In this document: piece after piece, positions 25,858-34,009 of the stretch
Position numbering within the stretch: position 1 is the first letter of the stretch
Layout: each line of letters starts with the position of its first letter
From: Arthrobacter sp. 135MFCol5.1
Lineage (GTDB): Bacteria > Actinomycetota > Actinomycetes > Actinomycetales > Micrococcaceae
Assembly: GCF_000374865.1 (NCBI RefSeq)
Contig: NZ_KB895452.1
Span: forward strand, 620,001-684,000
Reading direction: 5' to 3'
DNA: 64,000 bases
Made by a program: the position numbers and the translations under genes
Notes under the pieces: generated by a model
Databases searched by the model: none
Told to the model about the DNA's origin: nothing
What the model saw: only the letters and a program-made list of their open reading frames with translations

Positions 25858-27201
25858 TCAGGCGCGGAGCTCGGCTTCCAGCCGTTCAAGATCAGCGACG
25901 ACGGCGGCCCGCTTGGGTGAGCGAGGCGGCAGGAGGCGGAGTGCGGCACGGCGGATGCCGACGTCGTCAGCTGCCTCGGGAAGCGCGGCGAACTTGAGCA
26001 GGGACTCGGCGCTGCCGTCCGTCAGGACCGCCTCACGGAGCAGGGACGACACCTTGTTCCTGAGGTCCACGACACCGGGGGCCTCGGAGCGGGGCAGCAC
26101 CGCGCCCCGGTAGATCTCCAGCGCAATCCGGTGGGCTCCGCGCTGCAGGCAGCTGAGGACCTGGCCGGTATCGGCCACGATGTCCACCGGAAGCCGGTAG
26201 GGACGCGAGCCGGGGACGGCCTCGGGGCTGAGCTGCTGGATCACCTTGCGCAGGCGCACCATCTCGGCCCGGAGCGTCATGGTGGAGCCCTCCCCCGGGT
26301 ACAGCAAAGAACTGAGTTCCTCGGCGGTGAGCCCGTCCGGATGCATGCCCAGCAGGGCAAGGATTTCACTGTGCCGGGCGGACAGGGCAACCGTCTTTCC
26401 TCCGAGGCTGAGGAGTGCCTGGTCGCGGCCCAGCAGCTGCAGGCTGTTCCGGTAGAGGCTGCCTCCCGTGGCACCGCGGCCCTGCCCGGCCGCCGCAGCC
26501 GGGCTCCGGCGTCGGACGGGTTTCCTTGCCAGTTCTGCCGCGTGCTGCAGGCGCTCCACCCGCAGCTGCGCCTGCGCGGCCGCTACCGTTGCTTCGACCA
26601 GCGACAAGGTGTGCGGCGCCACCGCTGTAGCCGTCCCGGTGATGTCCACGACGCCGAGGACAGCTCCCGAGTCGGGGTCGTGGAACGGAACGGCGGTGCA
26701 GCTCCAGGGGTGGACGGCGCGCTGGTAGTGCTCTGCGCCGGAGATCTGGATTCCCCGGCCCAGGGCGAGCGCCGTTCCGGGTGCGCTGGTGCCCACGCTC
26801 GCTTCGGACCAGTTGGCGCCGGCGACGAACATCATGCCTTCAGCCCGGCGCTGGAGCGCGGGATCGCCGTCCACCCAGAGGAGCCTGCCCACTTCGTCCC
26901 CGACGGCCACCAGGAGCCCGCTGTCGTGGCTGGGTTGTACCAGCAGCTTGTTGATGACCGGCATGATCGCGGCCAAGGGGTGCCGGCGGCGGTAATCCTC
27001 CAGCTCATCCCAGTCGAACGCCAGGGGCGCGGCGGCGTTGTCCGGGTTCGCTTTGAAACGGGCGGACCGCAGCCAGGATTCGCGGATCAGGGCGCGCAAA
27101 CCGGGTATTTCAGGGGTGGCGTCAGCGAACGCTTGGTCCAGGCGCTCGTGTCCGGCCAGCGCGGCACGCTGGCGCGGTTCAGGCTGGATCAGGTTCGTCA
27201 T
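25858..27201 (-). CDS. GAF-domain transcriptional regulator of alcohol/aldehyde operon
   Basis: The 447-residue protein begins with an AcoR-like sensor region: LRALIRESWLRSARF, then a GAF domain (about 80-210, with GANWSEASVGTSAPGTALALGRGIQI and GVVDITG). There is no AAA+ domain for sigma-54. Instead the C-terminal half (about 255-330) has a winged-helix-like segment (VALSARHSEILALLGMHPDGLTAEELSSLL, LRAEMVRLRKVI) resembling response-regulator DNA-binding domains. It probably activates the downstream ALDH operon in response to alcohol or aldehyde, by context. Confidence 0.78.
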   Translation of the reverse strand: MTNLIQPEPRQRAALAGHERLDQAFADATPEIPGLRALIRESWLRSARFKANPDNAAAPLAFDWDELEDYRRRHPLAAIMPVINKLLVQPSHDSGLLVAVGDEVGRLLWVDGDPALQRRAEGMMFVAGANWSEASVGTSAPGTALALGRGIQISGAEHYQRAVHPWSCTAVPFHDPDSGAVLGVVDITGTATAVAPHTLSLVEATVAAAQAQLRVERLQHAAELARKPVRRRSPAAAAGQGRGATGGSLYRNSLQLLGRDQALLSLGGKTVALSARHSEILALLGMHPDGLTAEELSSLLYPGEGSTMTLRAEMVRLRKVIQQLSPEAVPGSRPYRLPVDIVADTGQVLSCLQRGAHRIALEIYRGAVLPRSEAPGVVDLRNKVSSLLREAVLTDGSAESLLKFAALPEAADDVGIRRAALRLLPPRSPKRAAVVADLERLEAELRA

Positions 27202-27258
27202 CGAACTCCCGGAAAGCGCAGGGGTGTGGCGGCTATTCTAACCCCGCCGGCCGGAGGC

Positions 27259-28689
27259 TCAGCCGCGGGAGATACGGATCATTTCCTCGCGCGGGACCAC
27301 CTTGATGCGTTCGCGCACCACGTGGTCCAGCCCTTCGGGGCCGGTCCAGGCAGCGCCGAGGCCGGCCTCGTGGGCGTCGAGCTTGTTCCAGCCCTCCCAT
27401 GTGGTGTACTCGATGCCGCGCTCCTCCAGGAGGTCGATAATGGCCTGCGGATCCGGGTTGCGGGCCGCTGGGAGGTTCAGCCGGTCCTCGAGCAGGAACC
27501 CGATGGTCTCCAGGGCATCGCCCTTGGTGTGCCCGATCAGGCCGACGGGGCCGCGCTTGATCCAGCCGGTGGTGTAGATTCCGGGGACCGGCTTGCCATC
27601 GGCGTCCAGGACGCGGCCGCCCTCGTTCGGGATGACGCCGCGCTTGGCGTCATACTCCAGTTCGTCAAGGGCCGAGCCGTGGTAGCCGATGGCACGGTAG
27701 ACGGCCTGGACGGGATATTCGACGTACTCCCCCGTCCCTTTGGCGTTTCCGGTCCCGTCCAGCTGCATCCGCTCGAACTTGATGCCGTCCACCTTGCCCG
27801 TGCCGTCGTCGAGCACTTCAACGGGACTGTGCAGGAAGTGCAGGTGCAGCCGGCGGGAGGACGGGTTCTCGGCTTCGGCGTGCTCTTCCACGAGCCAGTT
27901 GGTGAGGGTGTTCACCATGGTCTTGATCTGGTTGTTGCTGCGGATGGCCTCGTCCGAGGCGTCGTCGAATTCGAAATCCTCCGGGTAGAGCACGATGTCG
28001 ACGTCGTCCATGTGGCTGAGCTCCCGCAACTCCAGCGGGGTGAACTTGACCTGGGCGGGCCCGCGGCGGCCGAAGACGTGGACATCAGTAACGGGAGATG
28101 CCTTCAGGCCCTGGTAGACGTTGTCCGGGATTTCGGTACTGAGCAGTTCTTCCGGGTGCTTGACCAGCATGCGGGCCACGTCCAGGGCCACATTGCCGTT
28201 GCCGATGACCGCGATCTCCTTGGCGTCCAGGGGCCATTCGCGCGGAACGTCCGGATGCCCGTCGTACCAGGACACGAAGTCCGCTCCACCAAAGGAACCA
28301 CGGAGGTTGATACCCGGGATGTCCAGGTCCGCGTCCTTGACCGCGCCGGTGGAAAAGATCACGGCGTCGTAGAAAGCGCGGAAATCGTGCAGGGTGAGGT
28401 CGCGGCCGTAGGTCACGTTGCCCAGGAACCGGATGTCGCCGCGGTCCAGGACCTTGTGCAGGGCGTTGACGATGCCTTTGATCCGGGGATGGTCCGGGGC
28501 CACGCCGTACCGGATCAGCCCGTACGGTGCCGGGTAAGCCTCGAAGAGGTCGATGCTGACCTGGAAGTCGCCGTCCTTGACGCCGCTGGACTTGGTGAGG
28601 ATGTCCGCAGCATAGACACCTGCCGGTCCCGCGCCGATGATGGCGACGCGGAGCGGACGGTTGGCGGCGGATTCGCTGTGATTGGTCAC
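27259..28689 (-). CDS. fprA: FprA-type ferredoxin/NADP+ reductase, paralogue 1
   Basis: The 476-residue flavoprotein has the FAD site LRVAIIGAGPAGVYAADIL, the APYGLIRYGVAPDHP signature of FprA/adrenodoxin reductases, the NADP-binding VIGNGNVALDVARML, and a C-terminal TTGWIKRGPVGLIGHTKGDA. It moves electrons between NADPH and ferredoxin. GTG at 28689 is preferred because AGAAGGG lies seven bases upstream; ATG 28719 has no such site. A close paralogue lies at 41581-43047. No obvious partner gene is beside this copy. Confidence 0.92.
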   Translation of the reverse strand: MTNHSESAANRPLRVAIIGAGPAGVYAADILTKSSGVKDGDFQVSIDLFEAYPAPYGLIRYGVAPDHPRIKGIVNALHKVLDRGDIRFLGNVTYGRDLTLHDFRAFYDAVIFSTGAVKDADLDIPGINLRGSFGGADFVSWYDGHPDVPREWPLDAKEIAVIGNGNVALDVARMLVKHPEELLSTEIPDNVYQGLKASPVTDVHVFGRRGPAQVKFTPLELRELSHMDDVDIVLYPEDFEFDDASDEAIRSNNQIKTMVNTLTNWLVEEHAEAENPSSRRLHLHFLHSPVEVLDDGTGKVDGIKFERMQLDGTGNAKGTGEYVEYPVQAVYRAIGYHGSALDELEYDAKRGVIPNEGGRVLDADGKPVPGIYTTGWIKRGPVGLIGHTKGDALETIGFLLEDRLNLPAARNPDPQAIIDLLEERGIEYTTWEGWNKLDAHEAGLGAAWTGPEGLDHVVRERIKVVPREEMIRISRG

Positions 28690-28758
28690 CGGGAGCCCTT
28701 CTGAACTGGTCCTGCTCATGATTCATGCGCTGCATGGTGCAACGCACAAGGCCCCATT

Positions 28759-29754
28759 CTAGTTGGCGGCCAGGGGCACCACCTGGCCTTCCCGGTACAG
28801 GAGTGCCCGGAGTTCGGCTTCGGCGGAGTCCAGCCGCTTCGGATCTATGGTTTCGCCGTCGTGGTAGTGGTCCACCACGCGGGGGTCCACGTAGCTCTTG
28901 CGGGCGATCGAGGGGGTGTTTCCCAGGGTCTCCGCGGCCTCCACCATGGCCCGGCTGATGGCGCGCTTCCGCTTGGCGGCCGTGCGCAGGGCGCCGGTAC
29001 GCGCCAGGCTGGCCGCCGCGGCAGCCGTTCCCCGCAGGGTCCGGAAGTCCTTGGCCGTGAAGTCGGACCCGGTCCGCTCCTTGACGTAGGCGTTGATGTC
29101 GGCGCTGGTCACGGGCCGCCAGGTGCGGCCCTCCTTGTAGGCGAGGAGCCGCGCGTTGGACCCGCGCCGCTTAAGCAGGCGCAAAAGGTCGGCGAGGTCG
29201 GGATCGCGGATTTCCGATTCCCAGTCCTTGCCGCTCTTGGCCGGAAAGCTCAGCAGGATCCTGTCTTTGCGCACCCGGACGTGGGCACACAGCAGTGTCG
29301 CCAGGCCGCGGCTGCCGTTTTCGTTGGTGTAGCGCTCGGAGCCGACCCGCAGGGATCCGCTGTCAAGCATCCGGAAGGCTGCCGCCAGGACGCGTTCACG
29401 GCTGAAACCCTCGCTTCGCAGGTCCATGGTGACCCGGCGCCGGGCCACGGGCAGCGATTCGGCCAGCTGCAGGGACCGGTCGAACTTCACCCGGTCCTTC
29501 CGCTCGCGCCACTCAGGATGGTAGATGTACTGGCGCCGCCCCACTGCGTCCAGGCCGGTGGCCTGGATGTGGCCGTTCTCGAACGGGGCGATCCAGACGT
29601 CGGTCCACGCAGGGGGAATGCCGATGCTTTCCAGCCGGTCCCGCACGGGTCCGGGCGGCAGGGTGGAACCGTCAAGGTCCCGGTAACTGAAGCCTGTTCC
29701 TGCAGCCACCCTGCGGTAGCCGCGGCCGGAGGCGTTGCTGCGCCGGAGTCTCAT
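28759..29754 (-). CDS. Type IB DNA topoisomerase (bacterial poxvirus-like)
   Basis: The 331-residue protein contains the TopIB pattern: GIPPAWTDVWIAPFENGHIQATGLDAVGRRQYIYH (in pieces), the catalytic Arg-Lys region YTNENGSRGLATLL, KDFRTLRGT, and the active-site tyrosine Y288 in ARKSYVDPRV. The full residue set for nicking and religation seems present. Bacterial members relax supercoils of both signs and are scattered across actinobacteria; the physiological need is unclear. It is divergent from rarD with about 104 bases between. Confidence 0.93.
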   Translation of the reverse strand: MRLRRSNASGRGYRRVAAGTGFSYRDLDGSTLPPGPVRDRLESIGIPPAWTDVWIAPFENGHIQATGLDAVGRRQYIYHPEWRERKDRVKFDRSLQLAESLPVARRRVTMDLRSEGFSRERVLAAAFRMLDSGSLRVGSERYTNENGSRGLATLLCAHVRVRKDRILLSFPAKSGKDWESEIRDPDLADLLRLLKRRGSNARLLAYKEGRTWRPVTSADINAYVKERTGSDFTAKDFRTLRGTAAAAASLARTGALRTAAKRKRAISRAMVEAAETLGNTPSIARKSYVDPRVVDHYHDGETIDPKRLDSAEAELRALLYREGQVVPLAAN

Positions 29755-29858
29755 CGGGCGCCGGATGGCCGGTTAGCGGATGTCATAAAAGAAAGCCTAC
29801 TGATTGTTTTGCGGTTTGCCCGTGTTCGGGCTGGAATACCTGTCCCGGGACTGCTGTT

Positions 29859-30884
29859 ATGGACATCGTGCCCATTCCAGAACGAACGTCCCACGCCGCC
29901 CCACTCACCACGTCCCCGGCCCCAGGGCAGAAGCCCGCGGCCACCACGGGCCCCAAGGCCGTTGCAAAGGACACGACGGCGGGCATGCTCTTCGGCATCG
30001 GCGCGTACGTTTTGTGGGGGCTGCTCCCCCTGTACTTCTTCATCCTCATGCCAGCCGGCGCCGTCGAAATCGTGGCCAACCGCGTGGTGTGGTCGCTGTT
30101 GTTCTGCGCCCTCCTGATCACGGTGACCCGGACCTGGACCGTGCTTGCGGCCGCGGTGAGGGACCGGCGGGTGTTCGCTCCGCTCGCGTTGGCGGCGTTC
30201 CTGATCGCGATCAACTGGTTGACCTACACCTACGGCGTGACCACCGGGCAGGCAGTGGAAACCTCGCTGGGCTACTTCATCAACCCGCTCGTTTCCGTAT
30301 TGCTGGGCGTGTTCGTGCTGAAGGAACGCCTCCGGCCGCTCCAGTGGGCCGCCGTCGGCGTCGGCTTCATCGCCGTGGGCGTGCTGACGTACTCGTACGG
30401 AAAGCTTCCCTGGATCGCCCTGACACTGGCATTCAGCTTCGGACTGTACGGGTTCGTCAAGAACCGGGTGGGCTCCAGGGTGGACGCCATTACCAGCCTC
30501 AGCGTGGAAACCATGGTCCTGGCCCCGCTGGCCGGCGTGGCGATGGTTGTCCTGGCCGCCGGCGGCACCGCCACGCTGACCACGCAGGGGGCCGGGCATT
30601 TCTGGCTGCTGCTGGCCTCCGGCGTCATCACCGCGGTGCCGCTGCTCTTCTTCGGCGCCTCCGCCCGGCGGCTGCCGATGACCACCATCGGGTTGCTGCA
30701 ATACTTCGCGCCGGTGCTGCAGTTCCTGGTGGCCCTGCTGGTCTTCCGGGAGGCCATGACCGTGGAGCGTTGGATCGGGTTTGGAGTGGTGTGGCTGGCC
30801 CTGCTGCTGCTCACGGTGGACATGCTGCGGACGGCACGCCGGAACTCGCTGGTCCGAAGGGCCGCGCTCCGCGCCGCAGCCTGA
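29859..30884 (+). CDS. rarD: RarD-type EamA-family transporter
   Basis: The 341-residue protein has an extended 40-residue disordered N-terminus, then ten predicted membrane helices in two EamA repeats. GIGAYVLWGLLPLYFFIL and NWLTYTYGVTTGQAVETSLGYFINPL are hallmark RarD (chloramphenicol-sensitivity protein) sequences. Substrate is unknown; the Escherichia coli name comes from a phenotype, not a defined transport reaction. The start ATG 29859 could be replaced by an internal ATG near residue 43, since the N-terminus is long for the family. Confidence 0.88.
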   Translation: MDIVPIPERTSHAAPLTTSPAPGQKPAATTGPKAVAKDTTAGMLFGIGAYVLWGLLPLYFFILMPAGAVEIVANRVVWSLLFCALLITVTRTWTVLAAAVRDRRVFAPLALAAFLIAINWLTYTYGVTTGQAVETSLGYFINPLVSVLLGVFVLKERLRPLQWAAVGVGFIAVGVLTYSYGKLPWIALTLAFSFGLYGFVKNRVGSRVDAITSLSVETMVLAPLAGVAMVVLAAGGTATLTTQGAGHFWLLLASGVITAVPLLFFGASARRLPMTTIGLLQYFAPVLQFLVALLVFREAMTVERWIGFGVVWLALLLLTVDMLRTARRNSLVRRAALRAAA

Positions 30885-30900
30885 AAAGGCTGCCCGGGCA

Positions 30901-30941
30901 CAAAGAAGGTGGGCTCCCCAATGGGGAGCCCACCTTCTTTG
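30901..30941. terminator. Strong bidirectional terminator between rarD and gabT
   Basis: 19-bp arms (30901-30919 and 30923-30941) with loop AAT pair perfectly, ending in CTTCTTTG on the plus strand and the equivalent on the minus strand. It lies between the convergent rarD (stop 30884) and gabT (stop 30966). Confidence 0.9.
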
Positions 30942-30965
30942 CGTTGCCGGAGGGAGTCGTTCCGG

Positions 30966-32336
30966 TTAGGCGTTGGCCTTGATCGCCGCGGCCAGGACAT
31001 CCAGCCCGTCGTTGAGCAGCTCGTCGGTGATGACCAGCGGGGGCAGCAGGCGGATGACGTTGCCGTAGGTGCCACAGGTGAGGATGATGACGCCTTCCTT
31101 GAGGCAGGCGGCGGCCACGGCCTTGGTCAGCTCTGGGTTGGGTTCCGTGGAACCGGCCTGGACGAGCTCGACGGCGAGCATGGCACCGCGGCCACGGACG
31201 TCGCCGATGACGGCGGTTCCGGCAGCAGCCAGGTCGGACTGCAGGTCGCGGAGCCGGCCCAGTGCGAGTTCCTCGATGTGGCGGGCACGGCCGTTGAGGT
31301 CGTATTCCTCCATGGACCCGATGGACGCCAGCGCCGCGGCGCACGCCACGGGGTTGCCGCCGTAGGTGCCGCCCAGGCCGCCGGGGTGGACGGCGTCGAG
31401 GAGGTCGGCGCGGCCGGTGATGGCGGACAGCGGCATGCCGCCGGCGATGCCCTTGGCCATGGTGATGATGTCCGGGACGACGCCCTCGTGGTTCACGGCG
31501 AACCATTCACCGGTGCGGCAGAAACCGGACTGGACTTCGTCCGCGATGAAGACGATGCCCTTGTCCTTGGCCCAGGCGGCCAGCGCCGGCAGGAAGCCTT
31601 CGGCCGGGACGATGAAGCCGCCCTCGCCCTGGATGGGTTCGATGATGATCGCGGCAACCTGGTCCCCGCCGATCTGCTTCTCGATCATGGTGATGGCGCG
31701 CTTTGCTGCCTCGGCACCGGTGATGGAGGGGTTCTCCTCGCGGTACGGGTAGCTCATGGGCATGCGGTAGACCTCAGGGGCGAACGGGCCGAAGTTGGTC
31801 TTGTACGGCATGGCCTTGGCGGTCAGCGCCATGGTCAGGTTGGTGCGGCCGTGGTAGGCGTGGTCGAAGGCGACGACGGCGTCCCGGCCGGTTGCCAGCC
31901 GGGCCACCTTGACGGCGTTCTCCACGGCCTCGGCGCCGGAGTTGAAGAGGACGGTGCGCTTTTCGTGGTCGCCCGGGGTGAGGCGGTTCAGCTGCTCGGC
32001 GACCGCGACGTAGCCTTCGTACGGGGTGACCATGAAGCAGGTGTGGGTGAAGTGCTCCACCGCTTCCTTGACGGCGCCGACGACGGCGGGGTCGGACGCT
32101 CCCACGCTGGTCACGGCGATGCCAGAGCCGAGGTCGATGAAGGAGTTGCCGTCGACGTCATGGATGATGCCGCCGTCGGCGTCTGCAACGTAGACCGGGA
32201 CGCTGGAGGCGACGCCGGCAGCCACCACGGACTTGCGGCGCTCGGTCAATGCCACGGACTTGGGGCCCGGGAAGTCGGCCTGGACGTTGCGCTTCTGCTC
32301 GAGCCGGTAGGTGATGTCTGATGCGGTGGTGGTCAT
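30966..32336 (-). CDS. gabT: 4-aminobutyrate aminotransferase
   Basis: The 456-residue class III PLP aminotransferase has the cofactor region VLFNSGAEAVENAVKVAR, FDHAYHGRTNLTMALTAK, FIADEVQSGFCRTG and the Schiff-base lysine K295 in ITMAKGIAGG. The sequence fits GABA aminotransferase (GabT), which converts GABA and 2-oxoglutarate to succinate semialdehyde and glutamate. An aldehyde dehydrogenase gene lies 74 bases upstream and a PucR regulator beyond it, forming a GABA/polyamine catabolic unit. ATG 32336 matches the family N-terminus. Confidence 0.93.
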   Translation of the reverse strand: MTTTASDITYRLEQKRNVQADFPGPKSVALTERRKSVVAAGVASSVPVYVADADGGIIHDVDGNSFIDLGSGIAVTSVGASDPAVVGAVKEAVEHFTHTCFMVTPYEGYVAVAEQLNRLTPGDHEKRTVLFNSGAEAVENAVKVARLATGRDAVVAFDHAYHGRTNLTMALTAKAMPYKTNFGPFAPEVYRMPMSYPYREENPSITGAEAAKRAITMIEKQIGGDQVAAIIIEPIQGEGGFIVPAEGFLPALAAWAKDKGIVFIADEVQSGFCRTGEWFAVNHEGVVPDIITMAKGIAGGMPLSAITGRADLLDAVHPGGLGGTYGGNPVACAAALASIGSMEEYDLNGRARHIEELALGRLRDLQSDLAAAGTAVIGDVRGRGAMLAVELVQAGSTEPNPELTKAVAAACLKEGVIILTCGTYGNVIRLLPPLVITDELLNDGLDVLAAAIKANA

Positions 32337-32357
32337 TGGGGTTCTTTCTGTGCTGGT

Positions 32358-32398
32358 GGTTGGGCTTGCCGAAACCGCGGTTTTCGGCGAGCCCAACC
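32358..32398. repeat. Dispersed palindrome, copy B
   Basis: Arms at 32358-32376 (GGTTGGGCTTGCCGAAACC) and 32379-32398 pair almost fully, between gabT and the aldehyde dehydrogenase gene. It is a variant of the palindrome at 25803-25841 with compensating changes (GGGC/GCCC in place of GAGC/GCTC), which indicates selection or recombination maintaining the stem. Confidence 0.6.
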
Positions 32399-32410
32399 CG
32401 CGGAAACTGG

Positions 32411-33841
32411 TCAGGCGTCGAGGGCGGACATGACGTGCTTGATGCGGGTGTAGTCCTCCACGCCGTACATGGAGAGGTCCTTGCCGTAGCCGGACTGCTT
32501 GAAGCCGCCGTGGGGCATTTCGGCGGTGAGCAGGATGTGGGTGTTGATCCAGACGGCACCGAAGTCCAGGTCCCGGCTCAGCCGCATGGCGGTGCCGTGG
32601 TTGGTGGTCCAGACGCTGGAGGCCAGGGCGTATTCGACGTCGTTGGCCAGTTCCACGGCTTCGGCTTCGGTGCTGAATTTCTGCACGGTAATGACCGGGC
32701 CGAAGGTTTCCTTCTGCACTACGTCGTCGGTCTGCTTGGCGCCGGTGATGATGGTGGGTTCGAAGAAGAAGCCCTTCTCCCCCGCCCGGTGGCCGCCGGT
32801 TTCGATCCGGCAGTTGGCGGGCAGGTTCTCCACCACGGAGGTGACCGCGTTGAAGTGGTTGATGTTGTTCAGCGGGCCGAAGTAGTTGTCCTCGTCGTTC
32901 TGCGAGCCCGTGTGCAGGGTCTTGGTGTGCTCCACCATGGCTGCCACGACGTCGTCGTGCACTGACTCCTCCACGAGCACCCTGGTGATGGCGGTGCAGT
33001 CCTGGCCGGCGTTGAAGAAGGCAAACTCGGCGATGGCCGCGGCGCTCTTCTTGATGTCCGCGTCCTTGAACACGATGGCCGGAGCCTTCCCGCCCAGCTC
33101 CAGGTGCGCGCGCTTGAGCCCCTTGGCGGCACCAGAGGCGACGGCAATGCCGGCGCGCACGGAGCCGGTGATGGACACCAGGCCGGGGACCTTGTGCTCC
33201 ACCATCATGGCCCCGGTTTCGCCGGTGCCCAGGACAACGTTGAGGACGCCGGCCGGGAAGATCTCTCCGGCGAGGCGGGCCAGCACCAGGGTGGACTCCG
33301 GCGTGGTGTCTGAGGGCTTGAGGACCACGGTGTTGCCGGCGGCCAGGGCGGGGCCGATCTTCCAGATGGCCATCAGGAACGGGTAGTTCCACGGCGCCAC
33401 CTGGGCCACCACGCCGATGGGTTCGCGGCGGACGTAGGAGGTGTGGCCCTCGAAGTACTCGCCGGCGGATTTGCCTTCCAGGATGCGGGCGGCACCGGCG
33501 AAGAAGCGGAGCTGGTCTGCGCCGGCGGCGATTTCCTCGGAGGCGATCAGGGAGCGCACCTGGCCGGTGTTGCGGTGCTGTGCCTCGACGAGTTCGTCGC
33601 TGTTGGCCTCGATGGCGTCGGCGAGCTTGAGCAGCATCAGCTGGCGCTGGCCGGGGGTGACGTGCTTCCAGGTCCGGAATGCGTCCTTCGCGGCAGCCAT
33701 CGCGGCGTCGACGTCGGCCTGCACGGAAACGGGGGCGTGTGCCACCACTTCGCCGTTGGCGGGGTTGACCACATCCAGCAGGGCGGTGCCGGCCGGCGTG
33801 ACGAACGTGCCGTTGATGAAGTTTTGCAAGGTCTGGACCAC
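32411..33841 (-). CDS. Gamma-aminobutyraldehyde dehydrogenase-type ALDH
   Basis: The 476-residue ALDH has APWNYPFLMAIWKIGPALAAGN, HLELGGKAPAIVFKDAD with the catalytic Glu and FFNAGQDCTAITR with the nucleophile Cys. The GQDCTA form is typical of aminobutyraldehyde dehydrogenases (PatD/YdcW) rather than of succinate semialdehyde dehydrogenases. The enzyme would make GABA, which the adjacent GabT consumes. GTG at 33841 is favoured: AAAGAGG lies nine bases upstream, whereas TTG at 33850 directly abuts that site. A frame shift in reading between this gene and gabT is genuine gene separation, with the repeat between. Confidence 0.9.
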   Translation of the reverse strand: MVQTLQNFINGTFVTPAGTALLDVVNPANGEVVAHAPVSVQADVDAAMAAAKDAFRTWKHVTPGQRQLMLLKLADAIEANSDELVEAQHRNTGQVRSLIASEEIAAGADQLRFFAGAARILEGKSAGEYFEGHTSYVRREPIGVVAQVAPWNYPFLMAIWKIGPALAAGNTVVLKPSDTTPESTLVLARLAGEIFPAGVLNVVLGTGETGAMMVEHKVPGLVSITGSVRAGIAVASGAAKGLKRAHLELGGKAPAIVFKDADIKKSAAAIAEFAFFNAGQDCTAITRVLVEESVHDDVVAAMVEHTKTLHTGSQNDEDNYFGPLNNINHFNAVTSVVENLPANCRIETGGHRAGEKGFFFEPTIITGAKQTDDVVQKETFGPVITVQKFSTEAEAVELANDVEYALASSVWTTNHGTAMRLSRDLDFGAVWINTHILLTAEMPHGGFKQSGYGKDLSMYGVEDYTRIKHVMSALDA

Positions 33842-34009
33842 GGTGTGCAACCTCTTTCGTAGGAGCCATCGGCGCCCGGGCGGAGGCCGGGACGGATGGA
33901 TGGAACTGCATTGAGCCTATGCCAGGGCCCCACCGCGGTGAATAGCCACCTGCACACCCTTACGGAATAGGTTTAGTGCGGTTGCCCAGCTCACGTTTAT
34001 CCTTGCTTC

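Noticed and set aside
30966..33911. A continuous frame running through gabT and the upstream ALDH, which might suggest a fused or frameshifted gene
   Set aside because: The ALDH motifs are in a different phase, both proteins are full length with their own starts, and a palindromic repeat lies between. It is two separate genes.
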